A stretch of 64,000 nt of DNA from Takifugu bimaculatus (taxonomy: Eukaryota; Chordata; Actinopteri; Tetraodontiformes; Tetraodontidae), in contig SWLE01000276.1 in the NCBI GenBank assembly GCA_004026145.2, positions 74,501 through 138,500 on the forward strand, given 5' to 3'. The notes beneath the pieces were generated by a model that saw only the letters and a list, made by a program, of their open reading frames with translations, was not told the origin of the DNA and made no database searches. The first letter of the stretch is position 1, and the number at the start of each line of letters is the position of its first letter. The position numbers and the translations under genes were made by a program. Positions 24,101 to 35,724 of this stretch are shown one piece after another.

Positions 24101-25872
24101 CCTCACGGTCTCCACGGTTCTTCACGGTTCCTCACGGTCTCCACGGTTCCTCACGGTTCTTCACGGTCTCCACGGTTCCTCACGGTCTTCACGGTTCCTC
24201 ACGGTCTCCACGGTTCCTCACGGTTCCTCACGGTCTCCACGGTTCCTCACGGTCTCCACCTGTTGTTGTTCCGACAGGCTAAACGCTTGTAAGCTGACGG
24301 TGAACTGCTGTGAAAAACTGTCCAACGCCATCAGCACGTCCCGCCTCAGGGAGCTGGACCTGAGCAACAACCCCCTGGCGGATGCGGGGGTAGCGGCGCT
24401 CTCGCGGGGACTGATCAACGCCAACCTGGAGACACTCAGGTCTGTCCCCCTCAGATCCACACGGGTTGGGGGGGGTTCTGGGTGACTTCTGCATCTCTTT
24501 TTGTTCTGGTCAGATTAAGGAGCTGCAGCCTGACCCAGGACAGTTCCTGGCCCCTAGCTTCAACCATCAGCTCCGGCTCGTGTAAGCTGAGACTTCTGGA
24601 CCTCTCGGACAACGACCTCCGGGACGCCGGGGTCCAACGGCTCTGTGGCGGACTGGAGAGTCCCGACTGTAAACTGGAAACGCTCCTGTGAGAGAACGTC
24701 CACATTCATTGTCCAGTGGACTAAAGAGTGAAGCGGTGTGTGATGACGTGTCCCCTCTGGAGGTTGTCCCTGTGCGGACTCACGCACCAGAGCTGCACTT
24801 TCCTGGCGTCTGCCCTCAACTCATCCGGGCTGAGAGAGCTGGACCTGAGCTACAACCACCCGGGGGACGCGGGACTGGACTTACTCTCGACTCTGCTGCA
24901 CGACCCACAATGCAGCCTGCGGCAAGTCCGGTCTGAACCGTTAGCATGTTGCTAATATTCAGCATCAGTCTGTCCACCCCTCCAACACTAACAACCCCTT
25001 TGTCATCAACTACTGGTGTGAAAAACCAAGTCAATTCCCAAACACAAGAGGGGCCGTTTTAACTTTGTGTGGGTTTTGTTTCAGCGTGGAACACTGTGGC
25101 GAGGCCAGGATCCTCCCGGCTCCTCAGAAGTGTGAGTGTCAGCACCTCCGGTTGTCCTGCAGAGCCCGAAAACGCTTCAGTGACGTGTTGACTGTTGCCT
25201 GAGCTCATTTTACTCTGAAAATGGCCGTGGTCGTTTTTAATATCAGTGCAGGCCTTAAGGTCATGTGGGACCTGTCATGTGACTTCACCCCTTAAGCCTG
25301 GTGTGTGTGTGTGTGTCCAGGACTAATCCTCTTCCTTTTTTTGACCATCAGATACCACAAAGTTGACCCTGGATCCGAACACGGCACAAGTGGACCTTTG
25401 TCTCTCTGAGGGGAACAGCACAGCCCGGCGTTGGACCCAGCAGCCGTACCCTGATCACCTGGACAGGTTCGACTTCTGGTCCCAGGTGTTGAGTGTGGAG
25501 GGTCTGACCGGGCGCTGCTACTGGGAGACCGAATGGAGCCAGAGAGTGTTCATCGGAGCGGCCTACAGGAGCATGAGGCGGAAGGGGGAGGGGGACGACA
25601 GCCATCTGGGTAAAAACGAGTCTTCCTGGGGGGTGAGCTGCCACCCGGACGGCTTCCGGGCCTGGCACAAGGGGCTGAGCTCCGATCTCAACGGCCATCC
25701 CGGCTCCAGGAAGGTGGGGGTATTCCTGGACTGGTGCGCAGGGACGCTGGCCTTCTTCACGGTCGCCGACGGCGCCCTGAGCCTCCTCCACACCTTCAAC
25801 ACCACCTTCACCGAGCCCGTGCACGCGGCGTTCAGGCTGGGCTGGACGAACTCCACGGTGCACCTGTGCTGA
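21197..25872 (+). CDS. FISNA-NACHT-LRR-PRY/SPRY NLR receptor, unit 1
   Basis: Exons: 21197-21236 (MEGLADLREKPCG), 21306-21443 (linker with GGSVLVAPSITGSSI, common at NLRC3-like starts), 21509-21574, 21656-23432 (FISNA about 40-100 residues in; NACHT with Walker A GVAGVGKT, Walker B ILFILDGLDES, sensor WITSRP; winged-helix and helical parts), LRR exons 24278-24439, 24514-24687 and 24763-24930, linker exon 25085-25131, and PRY/SPRY exon 25352-25872 (LTLDPNTAQVDLCLSEGN, RCYWETEW, VGVFLDW). Phases agree throughout. Family role: cytosolic NTP-driven immune sensor whose B30.2 end may bind ligand. It has no PYD or CARD of its own. The 81-base intron 21575-21655 is also open, so retention would add 27 codons. 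Poly(A) signal at 26150. Confidence 0.9.
23433..24277. repeat. 19-base minisatellite filling an NLR intron (unit 1)
   Basis: Nearly the whole 845-base intron is made of CTCCACGGTTCCTCACGGT and close variants. It has no stop in any + frame, so it gives three long false ORFs. The unit 2 intron (44967-45275) has the same repeat at about a third of the length. Confidence 0.92.
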
Positions 25873-25896
25873 CAGCAGCCGCCATACTACAGCCCT

Positions 25897-26112
25897 CCAG
25901 CAGGGGGCAGCAGCCGCCACACTGGAGCCCTCCAGCAGGGGGAAGCAGCCGCCATACTACAGCCCTCCAGCAGGGGGCAGCAGCCACACTGGAGCCCTCC
26001 AGCAGGGGGCAGCAGCCACACTGGAGCCCTCCAGCAGGGGGCAGCAGCCACACTGCAGCCCTCCAGCAGGGGGAAGCAGCCGCCATACTACAGCCCTCCA
26101 GCAGGGGGCAGC
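25897..26112 (+). promoter_or_regulatory. tandem array of CTCF-like motifs in the NLR 3' UTR (unit 1)
   Basis: Seven tandem copies of a roughly 32-base unit. Five contain CCAGCAGGGGGCAGC, a full match to CCASYAGRKGGCRSY; two have a change to GGAAGC. All face the same way. The array lies between the stop codon and the poly(A) signal of the NLR gene. Binding is not shown. Confidence 0.55.
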
Positions 26113-26919
26113 AGCAGCCGCCTGCTGCTCCTTCAGACATTTGATATCAAATAAAAACTTTTGGAAAAATTCACTTTCAACAATCATTTTATTAGCAGTC
26201 CCAGGAGGCAATGAAAAAGGAGGAAATTAAGATGAGTCAAGACGACGGCCGATCAGAGCCAGTGAACAGAAGACGGGGAGAGAGTGCGCACACACACACA
26301 CTCACACAGACTCACACACACTCACACAGACTCACACACAGACTTTAAAAAAGGAACAGAAAGTGTTTAATGACACAAGTGTGTGTGAGTTGGCTGATCC
26401 CTCTGTTCCTAACAGGAAGTTCACCAGGACCAACCCCCCCACTCTCTCACACTCTCTCTCACACACACACACTCTCACACACACACACACACAGTACAGA
26501 CACGTCCTTGGGCTGACCAGGCAGATCTTTAAAGGTGATATTCTATTAATTCTATACAGATTATAGATTTATGTCCACGCTGACCCTCGTCAGTGAGACC
26601 ACTCAGAATCCGTGCGCTGATCGTGCACGTGCGCTCATTTTACCGTCCGGCATGATCACAATTCTCCGTCAGCGTTCGCAGCTGCCCACAATCTTGATTC
26701 ATCTCAAAAAAAAAAAAAAAAAACAACAACGAAGCTCCCTCGTGCACGGGAATCCCACAAACGTTTGCACCATCACTTTAATGCTGCTGCAGCCACGTGC
26801 ACTTTTATTACCGACACACTCGCGGGCGTCACACCCACCAGTTTACAGTTGAAGACTATGCATTGTGGGTGACAGGTCGTCAGACACACACACACACGCA
26901 TGCGCACACAGCCGCGCAT

Positions 26920-26988
<69 letters not shown>

Positions 26989-27357
26989 TCCTCAGGCCAG
27001 CGTTCAGCAACATTCGCTCCGTGCACAGATGCCCTTCACTCTATGGGGAGTCAATCATAAAAAAGTTTAGTGCTCGTACAGTGAACCGACTCGATCAGTC
27101 ATCTCACACACGCTCAGTCTGTTGCATACATGTTGTTCACCTGTTGTTCACCTGTTGTTCACCTGTATATACACGCCGCCCTCCTCATGACGGAGGTTTG
27201 AGGCAGAGCGAAGCTCCACGCCTGCTGCTCTCAGGCAGCCGGGAGAGCTTTAGATTCTTTATTTTAAAAAAGGAAAAAGATAAAGCGCTTCGTTTCACAA
27301 GGTGTAGTAAACCAGGGAGGGGGGGGGGCATACAGAGGGAGGGGGGCGTTGGGGGGC
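26113..27357. other. intergenic between NLR and sec24c tail (unit 1)
   Basis: NLR poly(A) signal AATAAA at 26150-26155; CA/CT repeats at 26288-26342, 26440-26495 and 26881-26980; a triple TGTTGTTCACC repeat at 27131-27165; the sec24c poly(A) signal on the minus strand (AATAAA at 27263-27258). No gene is seen. Confidence 0.65.
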
Positions 27358-30300
27358 CTAGCTCAGCAGCTGGCGGATCTCCTTGTGCATGTGGCACAGG
27401 AAGTCCACGTACGAGGCCCCCCCGCTGGCGCTCTTGTCCTCCACCAGGAAGCGCTTGAAGATCAGCTCGCTGCGGTCTTCCTGTTTCACCACCGTCAGCT
27501 GCAGAGAGGAAGAGGAAGAGGGTGAGGAGGGGGGGAGAGAGGAGGAGGAAGGGGGAGGAAGAGGGTGAGGAGGATGAGGAGGGGGGGAGGAAAGGAGGTA
27601 GGGGGAGGATGAGGAGCGGGAGGGAGGGAGGGGGAGGAAGAGGAGGGGGAGGGGAGGAGGAGGAGGGAGGAGGAGGGGGAAGAGAGGGAGGGAGAGGGAA
27701 GGAGGGTGAGAGAGGCGGGGAGAGGAGGGAGAGACGGAGGAAGAGGAGGAAGAGAGGAGGGTGAGGAAGAGAGGGAGAGGAAGAGAGGGGGTGAGGAGGG
27801 GGGGTGAGGAAGAGGAGCGGGAGGAGGAGGAGCGGGAGAGGAGGGAGAGGAGAGAAGAGGAGGGGGAGGAGGAGACGGGAGGAGGAGGGGGAGGAAGAGG
27901 AGGGGAGAGGAGGAGGGGGAGGAGGAGGAGGGGGAGGAAGAGGAGGAGGAGGGTGAGGAGGAGGAGGAGGGTGAGGAGGAGGGGGAGAGGAGGAGGAGGG
28001 GGAGGAAGAGGAGCGGGAGGAGGAGGGGGAGGAAGAGGAGCGGGAGGAGGAGGGGGAGGAAGAGGAAGAGGAGCGGGAGGAGGAGGGTGAGGAAGAGGAA
28101 GAGGAGGGAGAGGAAGAGGAGCGGGAGGAGGAGGAGCGGGAGGAGGAGGGAGAGGAAGAGGAGGGTGAGGAGGAGAGGGTAGAGGAAGAGTGGGGAGAGG
28201 AAGAGTGGGGAGAGGAAGAGGAGGGAGAGGAAGAGTGGGGAGAGGAAGAGGAGGGTGAGGAGGAGGGAGAGGAAGAGGAGGGTGAGGAGGAGGGAGAGGA
28301 GGAGGGGGGAGAGGAAGAGGAGCGGGAGGAAGAGTGGGGAGAGGAAGAGGAGGGTGAGGAGGAGGGAGAGGAAGAGGAGGGTGAGGAGGAGGAGAGGAGG
28401 AGGAGGGTGAGGAAGAGGAGGGAGAGGAAGAGGAGGGTGAGGAGGAGGGGGTAGAGGAAGAGTGGGGAGAGGAAGAGAGGGGAGAGGAAGAGGACCGGGA
28501 GGAAGAGGAGGGAGAGGAAGAGGAGGGAGAGGAAGAGGAGGGTGAGGAGGAGGGAGAGGAGGAGGGGGAGAGGAAGAGGAGGGTGAGGAGGAGGGGGTAG
28601 AGGAAGAGTGGGGAGAGGAAGAGTGGGGAGAGGAAGAGGAGGGAGAGGAAGAGGACCGGGAGGAAGAGGAGGGAGAGGAAGAGGAGGGAGAGGAGGAGGG
28701 GGGAGAGTAAGAGGAGCGTGAGGAAGAGGAGGGTGAGGAGGAGGAGAGTGAGGAAGAGGAGGGCAGTGTGAGGAGGAGTGGAGCCCCCCAGTCCCCCTAA
28801 CCCAGTGCTTCTCAATTATTTTCTGTTACGCCCCCCCCTAGGAAGAAGAAAACATTTTGCGCCCCCCCGAATATAATTAGTATCATTTGTCTATGAAATT
28901 GTTATAAGTACACCTCTGCATAACATTGTATCCTTATTAATATTAAAGAAAACAAAAAAAGAAAGAAATATAGACCAAAGCGGGTTGATTGTTGCCAATA
29001 TTCGGCACGTTTTGGCCGAAAAAACTCAAGCGGCTGATCAGCGTGACCGGGCCCCCCCTGGCATCGCACCACTACGCCACCCCACTATTTGAGAAGCGCT
29101 GCCCTAGGGCAACATGATGGCTAACGTTTCCGCTAGCGTTTCTGCTAACGTTGACCTCTGACCTTCATGTATCGGGAGCGCTGGGCTCTGAAGGAGTGGA
29201 TGAGCTCCCGCAGGCGTTGGGAATACGGGTTCTCCAGCACCGGCAGGCTGGTCTGAAACACAAGGTTTGGGTCTCATGCACGTGTGAAGCTGCCGCCGGG
29301 TCAGACGCAGTGATGTCACTTCCTCTCACCAAGCTGGAGTCGATCTGGCTGAAGCTCGACGTGCCGAAGATGCTGAGCAGCACCTCCTGCTGGACGCTGG
29401 CGCCCACCCACAGGAAGAGGCGCAGGCCCGTCTCCAGGAGGTAGACGCCGCCTTTGGACAGCCGCTCCTCCGAGTCTCTTATCGCCACCGGCAACAACCC
29501 GTTTTCCAGCTTGATCTAAAATAGTGCAGAAAAAAAGCTGTGGGTTCTGTTGTGTGCTGCCACCTGCTGGTCACAGTCTGAAGAGACCCGCTGGGTCTGT
29601 GACTCTCCCCCTGGGTCTGTAACTCTCCCCCTGGGTCTGTAACCCTCCCCCTGGGTCTGTAACTCTCCCCCTGGGTCTGTAACTCTCCCACGGGGTCTGT
29701 AACTCTCCCACCGGGGTCTGTAACCCTCCCCCTGGGTCTGTAACTCTCCCCCTGGGTCTGTAACTCTCCCACGGGGTCTGTAACTCTCCCACCGGGGTCT
29801 GTAACTCTCCCCCTGGGTCTGTAACTCTCCCCCTGGGTCTGTAACTCTCCCCCGGGGTCTGTAACTCTCCCACCGGGGTCTGTAACTCTCCCCCTGGGTC
29901 TGTAACTCTCCCCCTGGGTCTGTAACCCTCCCACCGGGGTCTGTAACCCTCCCACCGGGGTCTGTAACCTTCCCCCTGGGTCTGTAACTCTCCCCCGGGG
30001 TCTGTAACCCTCCCACCGGGGTCTGTAACCTTCCCCCTGGGGTCTGTAACCCTCCCCCTGGGTCTGTAACTCTCCCCCTGGGTCTGTAACCCTCCCCCTG
30101 GGTCTGTAACTCTCCCGCTGGGTCTGTAACTCTCCCCCTGGGTCTGTAACTCTCCCCCTGGGTCTGTAACCCTCCCCCTGGGGTCTGTAACCCTCCCCCT
30201 GGGTCTGTAACTCTCCCCCTGGGTCTGTAACTCTCCCCCTGGGTCTGTAACCCTCCCCCTGGGTCTGTAACTCTCCCCCTGGGTCTGTAACCCTCCCCCT

Positions 30301-33300
30301 GGGTCTGTAACTCTCCCCCTGGGTCTGTAACTCTCCCCCTGGGTCTGTAACCCTCCCCCTGGGTCTGTAACTCTCCCCCTGGGGTCTGTAACCCTCCCCC
30401 TGGGTCTGTAACCCTCCCCCTGGGTCTGTAACTCCCCCACAGACGCCGTCTCACCGCCGGCAGCAGTCGGGGGTAGAAGAAGACGTGGCTCTCCGAGACG
30501 TCCATGCCGCTGACCAGCTGCCTCAGGTAGGCCCGGTCGTCCAGGGAGACGTCGGCTCCAGGAAGCAGCACGTCGCTCTTCAGCACGCAGTTCAGGTAGA
30601 CAGGAAGCAGCTTCATGCACTCGGGGAGGATCAACTGGGAACACGGGGGAAGCGTTAGCGCCGACGGGCGAGGATTCCTCGGAGACGGTTGGGATCTCAG
30701 TACCTGACCAGCAGAAGACGGACTCGCACAGTTCTTCCTGTAACAGGCCAGGATCTGAGCACACTGGTTGACCAGCGTGTCCCTCACGGCCTTGGTGGGG
30801 TTGCTGAGGACGCCACGGAATGCTGCAACACACAGAGACGCACACCTGAGCAGGAAGCACCCCGAGCAGGAAGCACCCCGAGCAGGAAGGAGCCTGAGCA
30901 GGAAGCACCCCGAACAGGAAGGAGCCTGAGCAGGAAGGAGCCTGAGCAGGAAGCACCCCGAACAGGAAGGAGCCTGAGCAGGAAGGAGCCTGAGCAGGAA
31001 GCACCCCGAGCAGGAAGCACCCCCAGCAGGAAGCACCCCGAGCAGGAAGCACCCCCAGCAGGAAGCACCCCGAGCAGGAAGCACCCCGAGCAGGAAGCAC
31101 CCCGAACAGGAAGCACCCCGAGCAGGAAGCACCCCGAGCAGGAAGCACCCCCAGCAGGAAGCACCCCGAGCAGGAAGCACCCCGAACAGGAAGCACCCCG
31201 AGCAGGAAGGACCCCGAGCAGGAAGCACCCTGAGCAGGAAGCACCCTGAACAGGAAGCACCCCGAACAGGAAGGAGCCTGAGCAGGAAGCACCCCGAGCA
31301 GGAAGCACCCCGAGCAGGAAGCACCCTGAGCAGGAAGGACCCCGAGCAGGAAGGAGCCCGAGCAGGAAGCACCCCGAGCAGGAAGCACCCCAAACAGGAA
31401 GCACCCCGAACAGGAAGCACCCCCAGCAGGAAGGAGCCTGAGCAGGAAGGACCCCGAGCAGGAAGGACCCCGAACAGGAAGCAGCCTGAGCAGGAAGGAG
31501 CCTGAGCAGGAAGGACCCCGAGCAGGAAGGACCCCGAACAGGAAGCAGCCTGAGCAGGAAGCACCCTGAGCAGGAAGCACCCCGAGCAGGAAGCACCCCA
31601 AAAAGGAAGCACCCCAAACAGGAAGCACCCCGAGCAGGAAGCACCCCGAGCAGGAAGCACCCCGAGCAGGAAGGAGCCTGAGCAGGAAGGAGCCTGAACA
31701 GGAAGGACCCTGAACAGGAAGTAGCCTGAGCAGGAAGGAGCCCGTCCCTCGCAGCTTCACGCCGTTGGCCAGGAACCTCCTGAATGGCGTCAGGAAGCGG
31801 CGCGACTCACCGTATTTAGCGAAGTAGTTGATGATGGTGTCGGTCTCGCAGTTGCGGTAGAGGTCGGCCAGCTGGGAGCAGCAGCTCACCGCCATGTTGT
31901 GGATGCGGAGCCGGCGCTGGCCGCTGCAGCTGGTGTAGAGGACGGCGCACTGCGGGGACAGGACACACGCACCGTCAACGCCACGCCACGCCACGCCGGG
32001 AGCGTGGGCGCTCCTGGAGAGCGTGGGCGCTCCTGGAGAGCGTGCACACCTGCATCAGAGCCCCCGTCTCCTCGCTCAGCTTGTCGTCGTGCTTGAACTC
32101 CACCGTCACGGCCTTGTCACAGTCCAGACCTGCCAGCTCCACGTCCGTGGTGTTGCTCATGAAGAAGGAGCCGAAGAAATCCGTCGCTCGGATCCCTGCG
32201 GGGACAGGACGGGACGGCCGGGACAGGACAGGACAGGACAGGACGGCCGGGACAGGACAGGACAGGACAGGACGCATCGTGAAGTCGCTTGTTTCTGGGG
32301 AGTTGGGTGTCCCAGGAAAGGAAGTCCTACCTGTGCTGGTTCGCACCCTCATGACGGCGTCGAAGCCGATGAGCTTCTGAACGTTGCGGCGGAGATCGTT
32401 GAGGAACTGCTCCTTGTCCGTCTCAGCCTGGGGGACAAAGGCAGCAAGTCTCAGCACTTGTCCTGGTTATCAGAGCGTTTCAGGAAGGTCTCAGTAATGA
32501 GCAGGTGAGTCTGCTCTCACCTGGAAGTAGGTGTATTTATAGACAGAGCCTCCGGTGGACACAGGAACCACCCCTAACGTTGCCATGTCCACGTACTGGT
32601 TGGGAAAGAGGAAGAGGTCCACGCAGCAGCCCTGGGCCACGCAGTCCTTGGCCAGGCTGTTGTAGAAGCTGATCTGGGGCTGGAACAGGGCCTGAAGAAA
32701 CCAGAATGAGTCCACGGGCGGTGGGAGGACACCACGCTCAGCGGCGTTACCTTCTCCTTATCCGTGCCGATCAGCTTCTTGTCCTCCCTGTTTTTCAGTT
32801 TTCCAGGAGCTTCGGCGATGGGCAGAGAGGTGTGGAACACAAACAGCTTCCCAGCACAGTCGGCAGCCTGGGGAACCAGGACAAGGTCACGGGGACGCCA
32901 GGCTCGAACCCCGACCCCGACCCTAACCCTTTACCTTCAGGGCCTCCAGGCCGGCCTGGACCACGGGCCCAAAGACCGTCTCCGTCTCCCTGGTCTCTGC
33001 AAACATCTCAGGTATCTGATCCAGCAAACTGGGGAGAGAGAGAACGCAGGAGAGTGTGCACGTGTGTCCACGCCACGGCGCCGGCGCCGCGCTCGGCGAC
33101 CCACCTCTCGATGACCAGGCGGCTCTCTTTGACGTTCACCAGGAAGCCGTCCAGGAGCGGGACGAAGGTGTCGGACACGTCCGAGACCACCAGCATCTGC
33201 GGCTGCGCCAGGCTCGACTTGACGTTGTAGAAGTGCAGAACCTTGTTGTAGGTGACGAAGCCCACCCGGACCGGCGAGTCCGCTTCGGGGTTCTCCCTGA

Positions 33301-33552
33301 GTCCACAAAGGGGGACACAGACGTGAGCGGCGGGTCCGGCCGCGTCTCCGGGCGCCATCGTGCGTCTGCGTACCTGGGCAGGTGGTCCAGGAGGGTCTTG
33401 AGCTCCTGGCACACGATGGCGACCATCCCGCTCTTCACAGCGTTGTAGGACACATCGATGAGGAAGATGAAGGCCGGAGGCTGAGGAAGCTTGTTGTTCA
33501 CCCAGAGGACGGACGGGGCCAGGAGCTGAGTCATGACGCTCCCGGACATCAT
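27358..33552 (-). CDS. 5'-truncated chimeric sec24c copy (trunk to C terminus, new leader)
   Basis: Thirteen minus-strand exons: 33552-33374 (leader [18 protein letters not shown] fused to [10 protein letters not shown]), 33296-33105, 33028-32935, 32867-32751, 32691-32521, 32427-32331, 32195-32050, 31949-31811, 30822-30704, 30634-30455, 29515-29330, 29252-29163 and 27498-27358, ending [15 protein letters not shown]. Splice sites and reading match the full gene. Sec24 is the cargo-binding COPII subunit. This version keeps trunk, helical and gelsolin-like parts but lacks the proline-rich N terminus and the zinc finger. The first exon lost its acceptor and is joined to foreign sequence at its edge. 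It could be expressed from the new 5' sequence or be silent. Confidence 0.75.
27510..28780. repeat. GGA/GAA polypurine tract in a sec24c intron (unit 1)
   Basis: About 1.27 kb of almost pure purine on the + strand (GGAGGA, GGAAGAGGAG units). The unit 2 tract at 48843-49213 is about 370 bases. It gives long Pro/Leu/Ser false ORFs. Confidence 0.95.
28803..29101. mobile_element. hAT MITE in a sec24c intron (unit 1 only)
   Basis: A 299-base element with inverted ends CAGTGCTTCTCAATTATT and CAGCGCTTCTCAAATAGT. Flanks CCCTAACC and CCCTAGGG share the first five of eight bases, an imperfect target duplication. It is absent from the matching place in unit 2 (about 49215). Confidence 0.75.
29556..29570 (-). 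promoter_or_regulatory. CTCF-like motif, opposite orientation to the array (unit 1)
   Basis: On the minus strand CCAGCAGGTGGCAGC matches CCASYAGRKGGCRSY fully. It lies in a sec24c intron about 3.4 kb from the forward array. Confidence 0.45.
29588..30432. repeat. 20-base minisatellite in a sec24c intron (unit 1)
   Basis: About 42 copies of CCCCCTGGGTCTGTAACTCT with single-base variants, filling the intron between two gelsolin-region exons. The unit 2 version is at about 49705-50405. Confidence 0.95.
30845..31740. repeat. 16-base minisatellite in a sec24c intron (unit 1)
   Basis: About 55 copies of AGCAGGAAGCACCCCG and variants. The unit 2 version at 50820-51185 has about 23. Confidence 0.95.
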
Positions 33553-34437
33553 CTGCTGGGGGGTGGGGGGCAGCCAGGAACGCTGACTTCTCCTTCGTGC
33601 CGTGGCGACGTCCTGGAGCATTAAAGCTCGCGACCCCCAGCTGCCACCGACAGTGGCGGTCGTGTCTGACAGGTCGCGAGCGTCGGCGCCGGGGAAAAGA
33701 GAGCGCGTGGCCGATTAAACTCCGCTTTTCTGTCACTTCAGCCAAGACAAACAAATTCTATCAGAGTTCGGAACGTCGGAGCTGCGTGACGTCAGCTCGC
33801 TCGCTGCTGCTTCATCACCCAAAGAATCTCTTCTCAACATTATTCTTATTTTTAATCCCCCCACAGCTTCAATAATCCCCGTTAGGCTGCAGCCACGCGG
33901 CCCACAGCAGCCGCAGCCCACGGGTCACGGGCCTGCGGGATAACACACGCCCACACGTCCATAGGAACAGTCAGGGCACATATGAAATGCAACGATTTTA
34001 CATAGGAATTATTATTTATAGGCACAATTTCAGCAACAATAAAGACTGAGGAAATGTTCAAACAACCCTTTACTACAAACTACCTGTCAGCACTTTGGGG
34101 GAGTCATTAAAAACACTTAATCATGAAGCTAATCACTGGATCTGAGGAAGGTGAATGATTGAATTGTTGTTTCCGATAATAAAACGGCTCTAACAGTGCA
34201 AGTATCAAAGGTTTGCTACAGTTTAAGGAGAGATTTCCACACAACACTATCGGGATCCACTCAAGATAAGCATCACTAGCTCACAAATGAATGAGTATAA
34301 TTGCTCTCAAATGCACAAAAGCGTGCTGTCAACGTAAACAAACGCGTTTTGGGTTTTTAAATAGTGTCTAAAAGAGATTCAACGCGCTTTTGTCCTCTCA
34401 GTGAGACGTCTTGATCACCATGAATGTGAACACACAT

Positions 34438-34452
34438 CCAGCAGAGGGCAGT
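34438..34452 (+). promoter_or_regulatory. CTCF-like motif upstream of the PYD-RING gene (unit 2)
   Basis: Same 15 bases as at 10249-10263, in the duplicated position, in the same orientation as the downstream motif array. Confidence 0.45.
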
Positions 34453-34667
34453 AGAGTACGGCACTGCAGAGAGAGGAGCCCTTTTATTCTCATTATTAAA
34501 TATAAAAAAGAACAATTCATATCAATCGGTGTTGCTATTCATAGTGGTTTATTGACATTTTAAAATATTGAGTTGTTTGCTCGAGTATACTTGTGTTTTC
34601 TGATAAGAAGAGCCTGGCTAGTTGTTGTTGTTGTTACTGTTGTTGTTGTTACTGTTGTTGTTGTTGT

Positions 34668-34760
<93 letters not shown>

Positions 34761-35367
34761 CATCATCATCATCATCCGTTGTCGTTGTATCTACACGGAA
34801 CCAATCTTAGGTCCTCTGCTCTGACGGTCCCTATTCCTTGTCGGACACGCATTTAACAGCTGTTTAGTCTGTTTGCGCCGATACTAAAAACACAATTTCG
34901 GCAATAAAATAGTTGTTTTAATCTGTTTTCGTGTTTTAATTCGGCTCAGCTGCTGTTGCAGCTGTATTGTTATTTTAATTTAGTTCGGGTTTGGTGGAAA
35001 ACTTTTCTACCTCCAGTTTGCTGGCTCTTTCTTTTCCATCATGTCGTTGCTGTAAACTTTACATCATTATACAGCGAATGCTATTATATGATTATTTTAA
35101 ATAAAATAAATATTAGCTTTGCTATTAAGAAACATTCTTCACAACCATGTTTAGCAACTTGTGTCAGTCTGCAAAGATTTTGCAAAATCTCCACTAAGAA
35201 AATGTTTTTTGCACCCCGACATCAACACTGATGATGTGGAGGCAGAAAGATGAAAACAGATTCCATCTATACGCCTGGTTTTTAATTACTGTGTAGAAAA
35301 TGAAAATCCCCCTCTAGTCAGACTGAGGTTTCGCTTAGATGGAAGACACGTAATCTGTCATGATTAC

Positions 35368-35420
<53 letters not shown>

Positions 35421-35724
35421 GAAACATGAAGCATCTGTCCAATCAAACCCAGCAGCCACTCTCAGTCTGCCGCCACCTTCAGCATTTAAACACATCTGGA
35501 ATCCCCGGATGACAACGCAGCAATAACGAAACAATGAAACTTTAGTTTGAGATGTTTCTGAATCGGCCGTTTCCAACCACACGTGTGCATGTGTGTGTAG
35601 GGGAGGGGAATGTACACACTGGAGCTCCGCGCCACATCCTGTCCACACACACATCGTATCTGCAGGGCGACAGAAGACGAACGCAGCTTCGCGAGATCTT
35701 CGCACTCAGACGGGTAAAATAAAA

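Larger units (their letters stand above)
8540..33498. repeat. tandem duplication: leftmost remnant (8540-9312) plus unit 1 (9313-33498)
   Basis: 8540-9312 is the end of a lost unit. Unit 1 then holds, left to right, the PYD-RING locus, the NLR, sec24c 3' exons and sec24c middle exons. 33499-52888 repeats the same order with only small differences except in the simple repeats and the ERV. The unit ends at the start of the sec24c exon NNKLPQ, where it is joined to the left edge of the next unit (9312/9313 and 33498/33499). In the full-length gene the same exon (starting 52888) is preceded by a normal AG acceptor. Identity was judged by eye only. Confidence 0.9.

Noticed and set aside
23187..24485. 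Long forward ORFs (268-432 codons) over the NLR intron repeat
   Set aside because: They overlap in three frames and consist of the 19-base minisatellite; the flanking exon ends have proper splice sites.
25276..25352. The SPRY exon as a separate TRIM gene end rather than part of the NLR
   Set aside because: The linker exon 25085-25131 splices in phase between the LRRs and SPRY, the usual fish NLR arrangement, and the PYD-RING gene already has its own stop in unit 2.
27358..28815. 485-codon Pro/Leu/Ser-rich minus-strand ORF
   Set aside because: It is the complement of the GGA polypurine tract; only its last 46 codons are real, being the final sec24c exon.
29516..31994. Minus-strand ORFs of 700-800 codons across the sec24c tail
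   Set aside because: They are minisatellites without stops, joined to sec24c exons partly in the wrong frame. Exons on either side keep conserved splice sites.
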